64,000 nucleotides of DNA from Roseovarius sp. MMSF_3281 (GTDB lineage Bacteria; Pseudomonadota; Alphaproteobacteria; Rhodobacterales; Rhodobacteraceae): positions 1 to 64,000 of the forward strand of contig NZ_JASHIM010000021.1 in NCBI RefSeq assembly GCF_030733685.1, given 5' to 3'. Every line of letters starts with the position of its first letter. Positions within the stretch are counted from its first letter, which is position 1. Below are positions 10,033-21,031 of the stretch, one piece after another. The notes beneath the pieces are model-generated. The model saw only the letters and a list, made by a program, of their open reading frames with translations. It ran no database searches and was not told where the DNA came from. Both the position numbers and the translations under genes were made by a program.

Positions 10033-10844
10033 CCACCCCCACCATCCTTGAAAAGATCAAGACCTACAAACTTGAAGAAATCGAAGCCGCCAAGGCCGAG
10101 CGCCCACAGGATGCGATCGAAGTCGCCGCCCACGAGGCCGGCCCGGTCCGCCCCTTCGCCGACACGCTTTTGCAGGCCTCCAAACAGGGGTATGGCCTGA
10201 TTGCCGAAATTAAAAAGGCAAGCCCGTCCAAGGGCTTGATCCGCGAGGATTTCGAACCTGCCGAACTGGCCCAGGCCTATGCCGCAGGCGGCGCAACCTG
10301 CCTGTCGGTGCTGACGGACACCCCCAGTTTCCAAGGCGCCCCCGAGTTCCTGCAACAGGCCCGCGCCGCCTGTGACCTGCCGGTTTTGCGCAAGGACTTC
10401 ATGTATGACCCCTACCAGGTGGCCGAGGCCCGCGCATGGGGCGCCGATTGCATCCTGATCATCATGGCCAGCGTCAGCGACGCGCAAGCCGCCGAACTGG
10501 AAGAGGCCGCCGAAAGCTGGGGCATGGATGCCCTTCTGGAAGTCCACGACAAAGAAGAGCTGGAGCGCGCCTCGAACCTCAAATCCCGCATGATCGGCAT
10601 CAACAACCGCAACCTCGATACCTTCGAGACCACGCTCGACACCACCCGCAAGCTGGCCAAACTGGTGCCGCCCGACCGGATGATCGTTTGCGAAAGCGGG
10701 CTGCACACGCCCGAAGACCTTTCCGAAATGGCCCGCTACGGCGCACGCAGCTTCCTGATTGGCGAGTCGCTGATGCGCCAGGAAGACGTCGAAGCGGCCA
10801 CGCGCAAGTTGCTGGCCAATCCCCTGACGGCCGGGGGCATGTGA
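10029..10844 (+). CDS. trpC: Indole-3-glycerol phosphate synthase
   Basis: A 271-residue TIM-barrel enzyme closing the pyrrole ring of tryptophan. [32 protein letters not shown] and [11 protein letters not shown] with the C-terminal SESGL-like [10 protein letters not shown] are all visible. It is monofunctional (no TrpF domain). The start overlaps the trpD stop, and moaC starts 1 base after its stop. Confidence 0.96.
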   Translation: MTTPTILEKIKTYKLEEIEAAKAERPQDAIEVAAHEAGPVRPFADTLLQASKQGYGLIAEIKKASPSKGLIREDFEPAELAQAYAAGGATCLSVLTDTPSFQGAPEFLQQARAACDLPVLRKDFMYDPYQVAEARAWGADCILIIMASVSDAQAAELEEAAESWGMDALLEVHDKEELERASNLKSRMIGINNRNLDTFETTLDTTRKLAKLVPPDRMIVCESGLHTPEDLSEMARYGARSFLIGESLMRQEDVEAATRKLLANPLTAGGM

Positions 10845-10845
10845 C

Positions 10846-11322
10846 ATGCCGGGCCTCACGCATTTCGACGGCAAGGGCGATGCCCATATGGTGGATGTCT
10901 CGGATAAGGCCGTGACCGCCCGGGTCGCCGTGGCCGAGGGCCATATCCGCATGGCGCAAGACACCTTCGAAACCATCGCCGAAGGCCGCGCCAAGAAGGG
11001 CGATGTGCTGTCGGTGGCCCGGCTTGCGGGCATCATGGGGGCCAAGAAAACCCCCGATCTCATTCCGCTGTGCCATCCGCTGCCGGTGACCAAGGTTGCC
11101 GTGGAACTGACCCTCGATCCCGACCTGCCCGGCATACGCGTCGAAGGCACCGTGAAAACCTCCGGCCAAACCGGGGTCGAAATGGAGGCCCTCACCGCCG
11201 TCAGCACTGCCTGCCTGACGGTCTACGACATGGCCAAGGCCGTGGACAAAGCCATGGAAATCGGCGGCATCCGCGTCCTGCTGAAAGACGGCGGCAAATC
11301 CGGCCGCTACGAGGCGACATGA
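10846..11322 (+). CDS. moaC: Cyclic pyranopterin monophosphate synthase
   Basis: A 158-residue molybdenum-cofactor enzyme that makes cPMP from the MoaA product. Family motifs [13 protein letters not shown] and [12 protein letters not shown] are present, as is the N-terminal [14 protein letters not shown]. The stop overlaps the moeA start (ATGA). Fusion of Moco genes into a trp operon is common in Rhodobacteraceae. Moco is needed by SoxC in this same window. Confidence 0.95.
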   Translation: MPGLTHFDGKGDAHMVDVSDKAVTARVAVAEGHIRMAQDTFETIAEGRAKKGDVLSVARLAGIMGAKKTPDLIPLCHPLPVTKVAVELTLDPDLPGIRVEGTVKTSGQTGVEMEALTAVSTACLTVYDMAKAVDKAMEIGGIRVLLKDGGKSGRYEAT

Positions 11323-12491
11323 TCACCGTCGCCGAGGCCCTTGACCACCTGCTTTCCCTCGTCTCCCCCCTGCCCACCGAACAGGTCGGGCTGGCCAGGG
11401 CGGCGGGGCGTTGCATGGTGGCCCCCGCCAGGGCAAACCGTGATCAGCCCCCCTTTGCCGCCTCCGCCATGGATGGCTATGCGGTGCGCAGCGACGACGC
11501 GACGCCCGGCGCGTCCCTCACCGTGATTGGCGAGGCGGCAGCGGGCCATGCCTTTGACGGCACCGTCGAAACCGGCCAGGCCGCCCGTATCTTCACCGGC
11601 GCGCCCTTGCCGCAAGGCGCCGATCGCGTGGTGATCCAGGAAGATGTCACGCGCGAGGGCGACCGGATTACCATCGGTGACACGCTGGAAAACAACCCTT
11701 TCGTCCGCCCCATGGGCGCCGATTTCAAATCCGGTCAGGAGGTCAGCGCGCCACGCATCCTGCGCGCCACCGATATCGCCCTTCTGGCCGCCATGAACAT
11801 CCCCGAGGTGACCGTCGCCCGCAAACCGCAGGTGGCGCTGATTTCCACGGGCGATGAGCTTGTCATGCCCGGCGATACCCCCGGCCCGGATCAGATCATC
11901 GCCTCCAATACCTTTGGCCTCAAGGCCATGCTGGAGGGCATGGGCGCGCAGGCCCGTATCCTGCCCATTGCCCGCGACAACCGCGCCTCGCTTGAGGCCT
12001 GTTTCGATCTGGCGCATGGTGCCGATCTTGTCGTGACCATCGGCGGGGCCTCGGTGGGCGATCATGACCTCGTGGGCGATGTCGCCGCCAGCCTGGGAAT
12101 GGAACGCAGCTTTTACAAGGTGGCCATGCGTCCGGGCAAACCGCTGATGGCGGGCCGCATGGGCAAGGCGGCGATGGTCGGATTGCCCGGAAACCCGGTC
12201 TCGGCCATGGTCTGCGGGCATGTCTTTCTGGCCCCGATGATCCGCTGCATGCTGGGCCTTGGCACCGCCCTGCCCCCGCGCCAAGAGGCCCGGCTTGCCC
12301 ATGATCTCGACGCCAGCGGGCCGCGCGAACACTACATGCGCGCCGAGCTGAAAGACGGCCAGATCACCCCCGAACCCCGACAGGACAGCGCGCTGCTGTC
12401 TGTGCTGGCCAATGCCAACGCCTTGATGATCCGCCCGGCCGGCGACGGCCCGCGAAAGGCAGGCGAGGTGATGCAATACCTTCCCCTTTAG
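11319..12491 (+). CDS. moeA: Molybdopterin molybdenumtransferase
   Basis: A 390-residue enzyme that inserts molybdate into adenylylated molybdopterin. [12 protein letters not shown] and [15 protein letters not shown] mark the N-terminal domain, STGDEL and [11 protein letters not shown] the molybdopterin-binding domain, and [11 protein letters not shown] the junction to the C-terminal domain. The ATG at 11319 overlaps the moaC stop and is preferred to an upstream in-frame start lying inside moaC. lexA follows with its own promoter. Confidence 0.95.
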   Translation: MITVAEALDHLLSLVSPLPTEQVGLARAAGRCMVAPARANRDQPPFAASAMDGYAVRSDDATPGASLTVIGEAAAGHAFDGTVETGQAARIFTGAPLPQGADRVVIQEDVTREGDRITIGDTLENNPFVRPMGADFKSGQEVSAPRILRATDIALLAAMNIPEVTVARKPQVALISTGDELVMPGDTPGPDQIIASNTFGLKAMLEGMGAQARILPIARDNRASLEACFDLAHGADLVVTIGGASVGDHDLVGDVAASLGMERSFYKVAMRPGKPLMAGRMGKAAMVGLPGNPVSAMVCGHVFLAPMIRCMLGLGTALPPRQEARLAHDLDASGPREHYMRAELKDGQITPEPRQDSALLSVLANANALMIRPAGDGPRKAGEVMQYLPL

Positions 12492-12510
12492 GTGCCGGGG
12501 CATTGGACGG

Positions 12511-12557
12511 TTGACACAAAACGTGAACATGCGTAGAACAAAAAGAAACGCATGTTC
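12511..12557 (+). promoter_or_regulatory. lexA promoter with alphaproteobacterial SOS box
   Basis: TTGACA (12511-12516), a 17-base spacer and TAGAAC (12534-12539) form a good sigma-70 promoter. GAAC-N7-GAAC at 12525-12539 is exactly the direct-repeat SOS box of alphaproteobacteria and covers the -10. In addition GAACATGC (12525-12532) is repeated inverted as GCATGTTC (12550-12557). LexA bound here would shut off its own gene. Confidence 0.88.
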
Positions 12558-12573
12558 TCGGAGGGAGTGTGTC

Positions 12574-13275
12574 ATGCTCACCAAAAAACAGTTGGACCTG
12601 CTGGAATTCATCCACAAACGCATTCAGCGCGATGGCGTCCCGCCCAGTTTCGATGAAATGAAAGAGGCGCTGGACCTGCGCTCGAAATCCGGCATTCACC
12701 GGCTGATCACCGCCCTTGAGGAACGTGGATTCATCCGTCGCCTTGCGCATCGCGCACGGGCGCTGGAAATCGTCAAACTGCCCGAAAGCATGGGCGGCGG
12801 CGCCAGCCATGGTTTCACCCCCCGCGTCATCGAAGGCGAAAAGCCCGATGCAGGCCAACCCGCCAACGCCCTGCCCGTCGAGGTGGCCGGCGCGATGGAA
12901 TTGCCTGTCATGGGCCAGATCGCCGCCGGTGTCCCGATCGAAGCGATTGCCCAGGTCAGCCACAACGTGGCAGTGCCGCAAAGCATGTTAAGCGGCCAGG
13001 GCGATCACTACGCGCTTGAGGTCAAGGGCGACTCGATGATCGACGCGGGCATCAACGATGGCGATATCGTGGTGATCCGCGAAACCAAGACCGCCGATAA
13101 CGGCGATATCGTCGTGGCGCTGGTCGAAGACCACGAGGCGACGCTCAAGAAATTCTACCGCAAGGGCAATGCCATCGCGCTGGAGGCCGCGAACCCGGCC
13201 TATGAAACCCGCGTCCTGCCCGAAGAACAGGTCAAGGTGCAGGGCCGTCTTGTGGGCCTCATCCGCAGCTATTGA
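12574..13275 (+). CDS. lexA: LexA repressor / self-cleaving S24 peptidase
   Basis: A 233-residue SOS repressor. An N-terminal winged helix ([31 protein letters not shown], residues 23-54) binds DNA, and the C-terminal half is a serine protease with S154 (KGDSMID) and K192 (EATLKKF) as the catalytic pair. The RecA-stimulated cleavage site is A118-G119 (QIAAGVP). The ATG at 12574 is preceded by a GGAGGG-type site and lies downstream of the SOS box. The last 7 bases overlap the 3' end of comEC on the other strand. Confidence 0.96.
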   Translation: MLTKKQLDLLEFIHKRIQRDGVPPSFDEMKEALDLRSKSGIHRLITALEERGFIRRLAHRARALEIVKLPESMGGGASHGFTPRVIEGEKPDAGQPANALPVEVAGAMELPVMGQIAAGVPIEAIAQVSHNVAVPQSMLSGQGDHYALEVKGDSMIDAGINDGDIVVIRETKTADNGDIVVALVEDHEATLKKFYRKGNAIALEAANPAYETRVLPEEQVKVQGRLVGLIRSY

Positions 13276-15296
13276 TCATTCCAAAGGCGCGCGCCGGTGA
13301 TCTGGCGCGCGCTGACTTCTCGAATACCGGTTTCATCGGCATAAAGCGCCAAGGCACCGGTTTTTCGCAAAGTACCGGGGTGCAACACCCGGCAGGGCAG
13401 CCCCGCAAACTGGCCTGGATTCTCGGGCCGGGTGTTCATCACCACCCAATCGCCCGTCGCGCAGCCCGCAAAACCTTGTGCCGCGCGTTTGCCCCGCAGC
13501 GCGATGATCGGCACCGGGGATTGCCCCGCCTGCCACAGGGCCGCCGCGGCCTCTTGCTCTAGGGCGGCGCCATCATTCTCAAGCCAGTTCATGGCAACAA
13601 AGCCAGAGCCGCGCGCCCGGTTCAGCGCCCGGCCCTTTTCGGTCATCACGCCGATCAGGCTGCCGTTATCCGCGATCAGGACATCGGGCCGCGCGGCCTG
13701 CATCCAAAGCGCCAGGCTCAATGCCACGGGTGCAAGGCCGATCCACCGCGCCCGGCCCTGCCACAGCACGACCGAAAGCGCCCCAAGCGCCAGAAGCGGC
13801 AGCACCTCGGCATCGGGGCGCACAACAGTTCCTCGCGCCCCGTCCAGGTTGGACACCCAATGCGCCACGCCCAATATCCATTCCAGTCCCAGCCCCATGA
13901 CCCAAAGCGCCGGCCCCTCCCAGCCAAAGGGCATCAGGCAAGCCGCCAAGACCGCCGCAGGCATCACCAACACCCCCATCAGCGGCACGCTCATAAGGTT
14001 GGCGATCAACCCGTAATGGGCAAACTGGTTGAAATGCGCCGCCGCCACGGGGGCGGTCGCCGCCCCGGCCACCGCCGACGAGATCACCACCGCCGCCACC
14101 GGCCTGAACCACCTTGGCCCCAACGGCACCTCGGCATCGCGCAGCCAACCGAAGACCGCGACAAGGGCGGTCGTGGCCGCAAAGGACATCTGGAACCCCG
14201 GCCCCAACAGGGCCTCGGGCCGCAGCACAAGCACGATCACCGCCGCCACGGCCACGGCCCGCAACGACAGCACCCGCCGGTCTGCCATCACCGCCACCAA
14301 GGCCACCGCGGCCATGACAAAGGCCCGCTCGGTCGCCACATTGCCCCCCGAAAGGCCAAGATAAACCGCCGCGGCCACCAAGGCCCCGAGTGCCGACAGC
14401 TTTTTCGCAGGCACCCGCAGGCCCAGAACCGGCACAAGGGCAAAGCCCATGCGCAGGGCGGCGAAGACAAAACCGGCCAAAAGCCCCATGTGCAGCCCCG
14501 AGATGGCCAGCAGATGCGCAAGGTTCGACAATCTCAGCGCGCGCAGGGTCTCCTGCCCCATGCCCGACCGGTCGCCCGACATGATCGCCGCCGCAAAGGC
14601 CCCGGCCTCTCCCGGAAGGCCCGCTTGCACCCGCGCCGAAAGCGCCATGCGCGCCTTGAACCACCACAGGCCGTCGCCGGGCGGCTCCAGAGCCAGAACA
14701 GGCGTACGGGTATAGCCCACGGCGCCAAGCCCCTGAAACCACGCGTGACGCTGGAAATCGAAGCCTCCGGGCTCAACCGGCCCACCGGGGGGCGATAAAT
14801 GCCCTGTCAGGATCACCACCATCCCCGGCGCGGGCTGCACGAATCCCTGTTGCCCATGCAGCGAAACCCGCACATGCGCCGGGGTTCGCGCCGGGGCGAC
14901 ATCGGCCAGAACCACCCGGTCCAAGGTCAGGCGCAACGCGTCCGAGGCCGAACGGTCCATCCCGACGATGCGCCCCTCGATGGGGCCGTAATAGCGCCAG
15001 CCCATCACCGGTTCGGCCACCCGATGGGCGCGCAGCCCGGCGACGCCAAACCCCAGGGCCACCAGCACCAGGGCCCAGACCAGGGGCGCCCAAATGCCCG
15101 AGAAACGGATCAGGACCAGCCCGAACAGGGCCACAGCTGCCAAGCCGGCGTAATGCGCCGCCTCCGGCTCCCATCCAAGGGCGAAATATATCCCGACGCC
15201 CAGCCCAAGACACATCGGCACCCATGGAAACAGGTGCCCGCGCTGCGCCAACCACGCGTCAAGCAAGCCATGCCAGGGGGCCAGGCGGCGGGCCAA
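13269..15296 (-). CDS. comEC: ComEC/Rec2-type membrane channel protein
   Basis: A 675-residue inner-membrane protein of the DNA-uptake channel family. An N-terminal hydrophobic and DUF4131-like part (about 25-220) is followed by the Competence domain with [24 protein letters not shown] and [15 protein letters not shown]. The C-terminal soluble region (about 520-675) lacks the HxHxDH metal site of the beta-lactamase-like domain found in Gram-positive ComEC. The start is TTG at 15296, supported by AAGGGAGA about 7 bases upstream; no ATG gives a complete first helix. It converges on lexA with 7 bases of overlap. Confidence 0.88.
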   Translation of the reverse strand: MARRLAPWHGLLDAWLAQRGHLFPWVPMCLGLGVGIYFALGWEPEAAHYAGLAAVALFGLVLIRFSGIWAPLVWALVLVALGFGVAGLRAHRVAEPVMGWRYYGPIEGRIVGMDRSASDALRLTLDRVVLADVAPARTPAHVRVSLHGQQGFVQPAPGMVVILTGHLSPPGGPVEPGGFDFQRHAWFQGLGAVGYTRTPVLALEPPGDGLWWFKARMALSARVQAGLPGEAGAFAAAIMSGDRSGMGQETLRALRLSNLAHLLAISGLHMGLLAGFVFAALRMGFALVPVLGLRVPAKKLSALGALVAAAVYLGLSGGNVATERAFVMAAVALVAVMADRRVLSLRAVAVAAVIVLVLRPEALLGPGFQMSFAATTALVAVFGWLRDAEVPLGPRWFRPVAAVVISSAVAGAATAPVAAAHFNQFAHYGLIANLMSVPLMGVLVMPAAVLAACLMPFGWEGPALWVMGLGLEWILGVAHWVSNLDGARGTVVRPDAEVLPLLALGALSVVLWQGRARWIGLAPVALSLALWMQAARPDVLIADNGSLIGVMTEKGRALNRARGSGFVAMNWLENDGAALEQEAAAALWQAGQSPVPIIALRGKRAAQGFAGCATGDWVVMNTRPENPGQFAGLPCRVLHPGTLRKTGALALYADETGIREVSARQITGARLWNDQ

Positions 15297-15376
15297 GTCT
15301 TGTCTCCCTTCCGGTGCAGCATTAGACAGGCCCCAACGCTACGCCCTTCATGCTTACCGAAAGGTTAACCCTGACC

Positions 15377-16786
15377 ATGACCACACCCGTCGTGACCCGT
15401 TTCGCCCCCTCGCCCACCGGCTTTCTGCATATCGGGGGGGCGCGCACGGCGCTCTTCAACTGGCTCTATGCGCGGGGCCGTGGCGGAAAGTTCCTGTTGC
15501 GGATCGAAGATACCGACCGCACCCGCTCAACCCCCGAGGCGACACAGGCCATCCTCGATGGTATGTCCTGGCTGGGCCTCGATCACGACGGCGAAGTCAT
15601 CAGCCAATATGAGCGCGCCGACCGTCACCGCGAAGTGGCCCTGCAAATGCTGGACGCAGGTACCGCCTACAAATGCTTCTCCTCCCAAGAGGAAATTCAA
15701 GCCTTCCGCGAGGCCGCCCGCGCCGAGGGCCGCTCGACGCTGTTCCAAAGCCCCTGGCGCGATGCCGACCCTTCCACGCATCCCGACGCCCCCTACGTGA
15801 TCCGCCTCAAGGCCCCGCGCGACGGCCAAACCGTGATCCGCGACGAGGTGCAGGGCGATGTCACCATCCGCAACGATCAGCTTGACGATATGGTCCTGCT
15901 GCGCAGCGATGGCAGCCCGGTTTACATGCTGGCCGTGGCCGTCGACGATCACGATATGGACGTCACCCATGTGATCCGCGGCGATGACCACCTCAACAAT
16001 GCCGCACGGCAAATGATGATCTATAACGCCATGGGCTGGCCGCTACCGACCTATGCCCATATCCCGTTGATCCACGGCCCCGACGGCAAGAAACTCAGCA
16101 AACGCCATGGCGCGCTTGGCGTGGATGAATACCAGAAGATGGGCTATCCGGCGGCGGGCATGCGCAACTACCTTGCGCGCCTTGGCTGGAGTCATGGCGA
16201 CGACGAATTTTTTACCGACGCGCAGGCGCGCGAATGGTTCTCTCTTGACGGAATCGGCAAATCCCCCGCACGCTTCGACTTCAAGAAGCTCGAAAATCTC
16301 TGTGGTCAGCATATCGCGGCCACGGATGATGCTGCGTTGCTGCATGAATTGCAGGGCTTCCTGGCCAGCACCGGGGGCACGGCCCTGTCCGATGAAAAAA
16401 ACGCGCTTATGGAAAAGGGTATGTACTGCCTCAAGGAACGCGCGAAGACCTTTCCGGAACTCCTTGATAAGGCTGAGTTTATTATTGCCGATCGGCCAAT
16501 TCAGCCGGATGAGAAAGCGGCCAGGAATCTTGATGATGTATCCCGTGGTATACTGATCGAATTGACGCCGCAGTTGCAAAATGCTAGTTGGTCGCGCGAC
16601 AGTCTCGAAGCCGCCGCGATGCAATTTGCAGAAGCCCACGAGATGAAGTTCGGCAAGCTTGCCGGCCCCCTTCGGGCCGCATTGGCAGGCCGCAGCGCGA
16701 CACCGAGTGTGTTCGACATGATGCTGGTGCTTGGGCAAGAAGAAACGATTGCCCGGCTCACCGATGCCGCCTGCGAGAGTGGTTAA
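15377..16786 (+). CDS. gltX: Glutamyl-tRNA synthetase
   Basis: A 469-residue class I aminoacyl-tRNA synthetase. [20 protein letters not shown] holds the HIGH signature and KKLSKRHGA the KMSKS signature. The ATG at 15377 is used because the family begins 6-8 residues before RFAPSPTG; an in-frame ATG at 15350 has no ribosome site. Alphaproteobacteria often carry two gltX genes, one acting on tRNA-Gln for later amidation; which copy this is cannot be told. Confidence 0.95.
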   Translation: MTTPVVTRFAPSPTGFLHIGGARTALFNWLYARGRGGKFLLRIEDTDRTRSTPEATQAILDGMSWLGLDHDGEVISQYERADRHREVALQMLDAGTAYKCFSSQEEIQAFREAARAEGRSTLFQSPWRDADPSTHPDAPYVIRLKAPRDGQTVIRDEVQGDVTIRNDQLDDMVLLRSDGSPVYMLAVAVDDHDMDVTHVIRGDDHLNNAARQMMIYNAMGWPLPTYAHIPLIHGPDGKKLSKRHGALGVDEYQKMGYPAAGMRNYLARLGWSHGDDEFFTDAQAREWFSLDGIGKSPARFDFKKLENLCGQHIAATDDAALLHELQGFLASTGGTALSDEKNALMEKGMYCLKERAKTFPELLDKAEFIIADRPIQPDEKAARNLDDVSRGILIELTPQLQNASWSRDSLEAAAMQFAEAHEMKFGKLAGPLRAALAGRSATPSVFDMMLVLGQEETIARLTDAACESG

Positions 16787-16858
16787 CCGTCTCGAAAGGC
16801 TGATAGTTTAACCAGCCCCCGACGCGTATGGCGTGGGCTTGATTGAGGGAGGATCCCA

Positions 16859-18154
16859 ATGGCCGATAGCACCAAAACCGCCAAGCTGACGATTGACGGC
16901 AAGGACTACGAGCTGCCCATTCACTCACCGACGGCAGGGCCCGAGGTGATCGACATTCGCAAGCTTTATGCGCAGGCGGGTGTCTTTACCTACGATCCGG
17001 GCTTTACCTCGACCGCAAGCTGCGACAGCACCATCACCTATATCGACGGTGGCAAGGGCGAACTGCTGCACCGCGGCTACCCGATCGACCAACTGGCCGA
17101 GAAATCGCATTATCTCGAAGTCTGCTACCTGCTGCTTTACGGGGAACTCCCCTCGCCCGCGCAACTGGAAGATTTCGAATCCCGCGTGACCAATCACACG
17201 ATGATTCACGAACAGATGATGTATCTGTTCCGCGGCTATCGTCGCGATGCGCACCCGATGGCCATCATGGTCGGCGTGGTCGGCGCGCTGTCGGCCTTCT
17301 ATCACGACAGCACCGATATCTCCGATCCATGGCAGCGCGAGGTCGCCTCGATCCGCATGATCGCCAAGCTACCTACCATCGCGGCCATGGCTTACAAGTA
17401 TTCCATTGGCCAGCCCTTCGTTTATCCGCGCAACGATCTCGATTATGCCTCGAACTTCCTGCGCATGTGCTTTGCCGTGCCCGCCGCCGATTACGAGGTG
17501 AACCCGATCCTCAGCCGCGCGATGGATCGCATCTTTACCCTGCATGCCGATCACGAACAGAACGCCTCGACCTCCACGGTGCGCCTGGCGTCCTCTTCGG
17601 GCGCCAATCCCTTCGCCTGTATCGCGGCGGGTATCGCCTGCCTCTGGGGTCCGGCGCATGGCGGCGCGAACCAGGCCTGCCTTGAAATGCTGCAGGAAAT
17701 CGGCACGCCCGATCGCATCCCCGAATTCATCGCGCGCGCCAAGGACAAGGACGATCCGTTCCGCCTGATGGGCTTTGGGCACCGGGTTTATAAAAACTTC
17801 GATCCGCGCGCCAAGGTGATGAAGCAATCCGCCGACGAGGTTCTGGACCTTCTGGGAATCGAGGATAACCCGACCCTGCAGGTGGCCAAGGAACTGGAAA
17901 AAGCGGCCCTTGCCGATCCCTATTTCACCGACAAGAAGCTGTTCCCGAACGTCGATTTCTATTCCGGCATCATTCTTGAGGCCATGGGCTTCCCCACCTC
18001 GATGTTCACGCCGATCTTTGCGCTGTCGCGCACCGTGGGCTGGATTTCGCAGTGGAAGGAAATGATCAGCGATCCACAATTGAAAATCGGTCGTCCGCGT
18101 CAGCTTTACCATGGTGAAACGCTGCGCGACTACGTGGATATCGAGAACCGCTAA
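16859..18154 (+). CDS. gltA: Citrate synthase
   Basis: A 431-residue type II (hexameric) citrate synthase of the TCA cycle. Catalytic segments [25 protein letters not shown] and NVDFYSGI are present, as is the N-terminal [10 protein letters not shown] segment of the NADH-sensitive class. GGGAGGA lies just before the ATG. A strong terminator follows at 18179-18211, so the gene is probably monocistronic. Confidence 0.97.
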   Translation: MADSTKTAKLTIDGKDYELPIHSPTAGPEVIDIRKLYAQAGVFTYDPGFTSTASCDSTITYIDGGKGELLHRGYPIDQLAEKSHYLEVCYLLLYGELPSPAQLEDFESRVTNHTMIHEQMMYLFRGYRRDAHPMAIMVGVVGALSAFYHDSTDISDPWQREVASIRMIAKLPTIAAMAYKYSIGQPFVYPRNDLDYASNFLRMCFAVPAADYEVNPILSRAMDRIFTLHADHEQNASTSTVRLASSSGANPFACIAAGIACLWGPAHGGANQACLEMLQEIGTPDRIPEFIARAKDKDDPFRLMGFGHRVYKNFDPRAKVMKQSADEVLDLLGIEDNPTLQVAKELEKAALADPYFTDKKLFPNVDFYSGIILEAMGFPTSMFTPIFALSRTVGWISQWKEMISDPQLKIGRPRQLYHGETLRDYVDIENR

Positions 18155-18178
18155 ACGCCTTTCACCATTTGAAAATTC

Positions 18179-18211
18179 AAGGCCGGCCCGCATCTTGCAG
18201 GCCGGCTTTTT
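18179..18211 (+). terminator. Rho-independent terminator of gltA
   Basis: Arms GCCGGCC (18182-18188) and GGCCGGC (18200-18206), extended outward by A-T and G-T pairs, are followed by five T (18207-18211). Confidence 0.85.
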
Positions 18212-18353
18212 CGTGCCCTTGGCCCCGGTCGATAAAGTTTTAAACAAATCGCCCGGAAATAATCCGACAGCGATTTACCCCGCCTTTACCGCCCCGGAAC
18301 GATCCTTGCCGCATCGGGCTTTTCGGCCCTGCAACCGGATAAAGGATGTGGTC

Positions 18354-19118
18354 ATGGCATTTCTCGCGCTTTTCCTGTTGGTCGGTGCAACGCTGGCCGG
18401 GGCAACCGGCCTTGCCGCCCCTGATGAGCCTGAAACCGAAGGCAGCGACGATGCCGATGGCTTTGCCGGAACTGATGGCGACGACAGCTTTGCCGGCGGT
18501 GCCGGCAATGATCTTCTTGTCGGGCTGGCGGGCGACGACAGCCTTTCGGGCGATACCGGCGACGATTGGATCATCGGGCTGGATGGGGCTGATCAGATCT
18601 CGGGCGGCGATGGCGCGGATGTGCTGATTGGCGGGGAAGGCGCCGATCAACTCAGCGGCGGCACGGGGGACGATTTCATCGAATCCGCAAACCTGGTCGA
18701 CGAGTCGGCCCTGCGCGACTCCCTCGATGGAATTCAGCGGATTTCGGACGTGATCTTTCGCTATGACATGGCGCAATCCCCCGACACCGGCGACAGCGTC
18801 GATATGGGGGATGGCGACGATACCGTCGTGGCCGGTGACGATGACACGATCACCGGCGGTGACGGCGCGGATGAGGTTGCCTTGGGCGACTGGATCAGCG
18901 GCGACGCCCCGGTCGAGATCACCGATTTCGACACCGCCGAAGATGTCCTGTCCTTCGTCTACAACGGCGACGGCCCGGCGCCCGAACTGACGGTTGAACG
19001 CGATGAGATAACCGGCCTGACCACCCTTCGCGCCGATGGCGACGCGGTGGCGATTCTGCGCAATGCCGCGCCCGGTTTTTCACTGCAAAATGTGGTCGTC
19101 GGCCGCTACGCCGCGTGA
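18354..19118 (+). CDS. Acidic RTX-repeat (calcium-binding) protein with N-terminal membrane segment, short paralog
   Basis: A 254-residue protein. Residues 1-20 are a hydrophobic segment acting as a signal or anchor. Residues about 38-110 hold GG-x-G-x-D-x-x nonapeptide repeats typical of RTX calcium-binding rolls (for example GGAGNDLLV, GGDGADVLI). Residues about 178-254 form a further module (GDWISG, ITDFDTAEDVLSF, APELTV, DGDAVAIL). AAAGGA lies 7 bases before the ATG at 18354. The longer neighbour at 19341 repeats the same architecture. Function unknown; surface or periplasmic calcium-dependent adhesion or scaffolding is possible. No type I secretion genes are nearby. Confidence 0.75.
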   Translation: MAFLALFLLVGATLAGATGLAAPDEPETEGSDDADGFAGTDGDDSFAGGAGNDLLVGLAGDDSLSGDTGDDWIIGLDGADQISGGDGADVLIGGEGADQLSGGTGDDFIESANLVDESALRDSLDGIQRISDVIFRYDMAQSPDTGDSVDMGDGDDTVVAGDDDTITGGDGADEVALGDWISGDAPVEITDFDTAEDVLSFVYNGDGPAPELTVERDEITGLTTLRADGDAVAILRNAAPGFSLQNVVVGRYAA

Positions 19119-19311
19119 TCCGCCGGTAAACCACAAGGCGATTCGCGGACCGGTCACGCACCCTGTCCGGCAATCGCCCTGCCAATGTTTCTGTATCGGC
19201 AACGCAGCCCGGCTCAACCCGGTTTTTGTTTCACAAACCACGCCAAGAAGGGTTCAATCCGACGCCTTCGCCATTTTCGGCTTCAACCAGTTGCGAATTT
19301 GGACTTAACTC

Positions 19312-19340
19312 TCCCCAGTGGTTTTTCGGGGGATTTTTTT
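19312..19340 (+). promoter_or_regulatory. Possible hairpin hiding the ribosome site of the second RTX gene
   Basis: TCCCC (19312-19316) can pair with GGGGA (19329-19333), which is part of the only ribosome-binding site for the ATG at 19341. Seven T (19334-19340) fill the gap to the ATG. The fold resembles a short terminator placed at a start codon and may control translation or cause early termination. The stem is only 5 bp. Confidence 0.35.
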
Positions 19341-20957
19341 ATGATTGGCTATCTTCTTCTGGCCCTTCTGGGCATTGGCGCGGTCGGCGGGCTTATCTAC
19401 GAGCTTGACGACGATGACGACGGGGGCACCAACTCGCCTCAAACGCCCGGCGAGGACACCGGTGATGACACTCAAGGCACCGATGGCGACGACCTGCTGC
19501 AAGGCGCGATGGACGACGACACCCTGGAAGGCGGCGCCGGTGACGATCGGCTGATCGGCATGGGCGGCGATGACGAGGTCAGCGGCGATGCCGGGAACGA
19601 CCATGTCTCGGGCGACGATGGCGATGACATCCTCGCCGGTGGCGAGGGCGATGACGGCATCTATGGCGGCAGCGGCAGCGACATCGCCTTGGGTGGCGCC
19701 GGGGATGACGATATCTGGGGCGGCAGCAACGCCGACCTCCTGGTTGGCGGCGAAGGCGCGGACACCATGAGCGGCTCCACCGGCGATGACCTTCTGATCG
19801 GCACGCAAACCGCGCTGCAGGATGGCTCTGTCGAGGACTTCAAGGCCGGGCTGGCCGAGGGCGAAACGGCGCCAGAGGCCCTCCTCACCTCCCTCGCCCT
19901 GAGCGGGACAGGCGCAGACGCCGATGCCGGGGACGAAATGAACGGCGGCTTGGGCGACGACGTCATGCTTGTCGGCAGCGAAGACACCGCCAGCAGCGGC
20001 GACGGCAACGATTTCTTCCTCATGGGCGACTGGATCCAAGCCGGGCGCGCGGCGGAAATCGCCGATTACGACCCCGACAGCGACCAGATCGCCTTTGGCT
20101 TCAACACCGATGAGGCCCCCGAACTCACGGTCTCCGACGACGATGAGGGCAACGCCGTCATCTCCGCCGATGGCGAGGTTCTGGCCACCGTCACCGGGGC
20201 CGCCGGCACCCTCAGCGCCGAGGATATCGCAGTGCTGTCCTACGAAGACGACATCACCGATGGCGTCGCCGTGACCGGCACAGACGAGGCGGATGATATC
20301 CGCGGCTCGCTTAACGATGACGTGGTCACCGGGCAAGGCGGCGACGACAGCATCACCCTTCTGGCGGGCGATGACATCGCGCGCGGCAACGCGGGCGACG
20401 ATGCGATCGCGATGGGCGATGGCGACGACCGCGCCTTTGGCAATGATGGCGCTGACACCATGACCGGCGGGGCCGGCGATGACTTCCTGCGCGGCGGTGA
20501 CGACGGCGACAGCCTGACCGATACCGAAGGCAGCGACACCCTGCAGGGGGATGCGGGCGATGACGAGATCATCGGCTCCAGCTTCGCAAGTGCCGAAGGC
20601 CCGGATGGCGATTCAACCGGCGATGAACTCTATGGCGGTCAGGGCGACGATCAGATCACCTTTGGCGACGATGATACCGTCAGCGGCGGTCTTGGCGCTG
20701 ACACCCTGACCACCTCGGCCGCCACCTCCGGTTCGCTCATCACCGATTTCGAGATCGGCAGTGACATGCTTGTGGTCAACACCGCCGCCGGCGCCACGCC
20801 GGAGCTTGCCATCACCTATTCCGATGGGGCCACGGCAACCGAGGGCGACGCCACCGTCACCCTCGATGGCATGCCCTTCATGACGGTGCAAGGCGTCGGC
20901 ACAGGCTTCACCGCCAGCGATATCACCTTGCAAGAGGCCGCCCCCGCCACCGCCTAG
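19341..20957 (+). CDS. Acidic RTX-repeat (calcium-binding) protein with N-terminal membrane segment, long paralog
   Basis: A 538-residue, strongly acidic protein. Residues 1-20 are hydrophobic (MIGYLLLALLGIGAVGGLIY) and are followed by an aspartate run. A first RTX block (about 46-150) leads into a module like that of the neighbouring short paralog (GDWIQAG, IADYDPDSDQIAF, APELTV, DGEVLATV). A second RTX block (about 315-410) leads into a third, diverged module (LITDFEIGSDMLVV, PELAITYSDG, DGMPFMTVQG). The gene thus looks like a fused duplication of the unit seen in the 254-residue protein. GGGGGA is its ribosome site. Function unknown. Confidence 0.75.
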   Translation: MIGYLLLALLGIGAVGGLIYELDDDDDGGTNSPQTPGEDTGDDTQGTDGDDLLQGAMDDDTLEGGAGDDRLIGMGGDDEVSGDAGNDHVSGDDGDDILAGGEGDDGIYGGSGSDIALGGAGDDDIWGGSNADLLVGGEGADTMSGSTGDDLLIGTQTALQDGSVEDFKAGLAEGETAPEALLTSLALSGTGADADAGDEMNGGLGDDVMLVGSEDTASSGDGNDFFLMGDWIQAGRAAEIADYDPDSDQIAFGFNTDEAPELTVSDDDEGNAVISADGEVLATVTGAAGTLSAEDIAVLSYEDDITDGVAVTGTDEADDIRGSLNDDVVTGQGGDDSITLLAGDDIARGNAGDDAIAMGDGDDRAFGNDGADTMTGGAGDDFLRGGDDGDSLTDTEGSDTLQGDAGDDEIIGSSFASAEGPDGDSTGDELYGGQGDDQITFGDDDTVSGGLGADTLTTSAATSGSLITDFEIGSDMLVVNTAAGATPELAITYSDGATATEGDATVTLDGMPFMTVQGVGTGFTASDITLQEAAPATA

Positions 20958-20966
20958 AACCAAAAA

Positions 20967-20990
20967 CGCGGCCCCCTTGGGCCGCGCTTT
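20967..20990 (+). terminator. Terminator hairpin after the RTX genes
   Basis: CGCGGCCC (20967-20974) and GGGCCGCG (20979-20986) are perfect 8-bp arms around CCTT, followed by CTTTG. The T tract is short, so termination may be partial. Confidence 0.7.
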
Positions 20991-21031
20991 GCGTCTCCTG
21001 TTGCAGCTCATGGCCGAGATGCTTGCAAGCA

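Noticed and set aside
19480-20580. CRISPR-like or tandem DNA repeats
   Set aside because: The periodicity is 27 bases and in frame, coding for RTX nonapeptides with varied codons.
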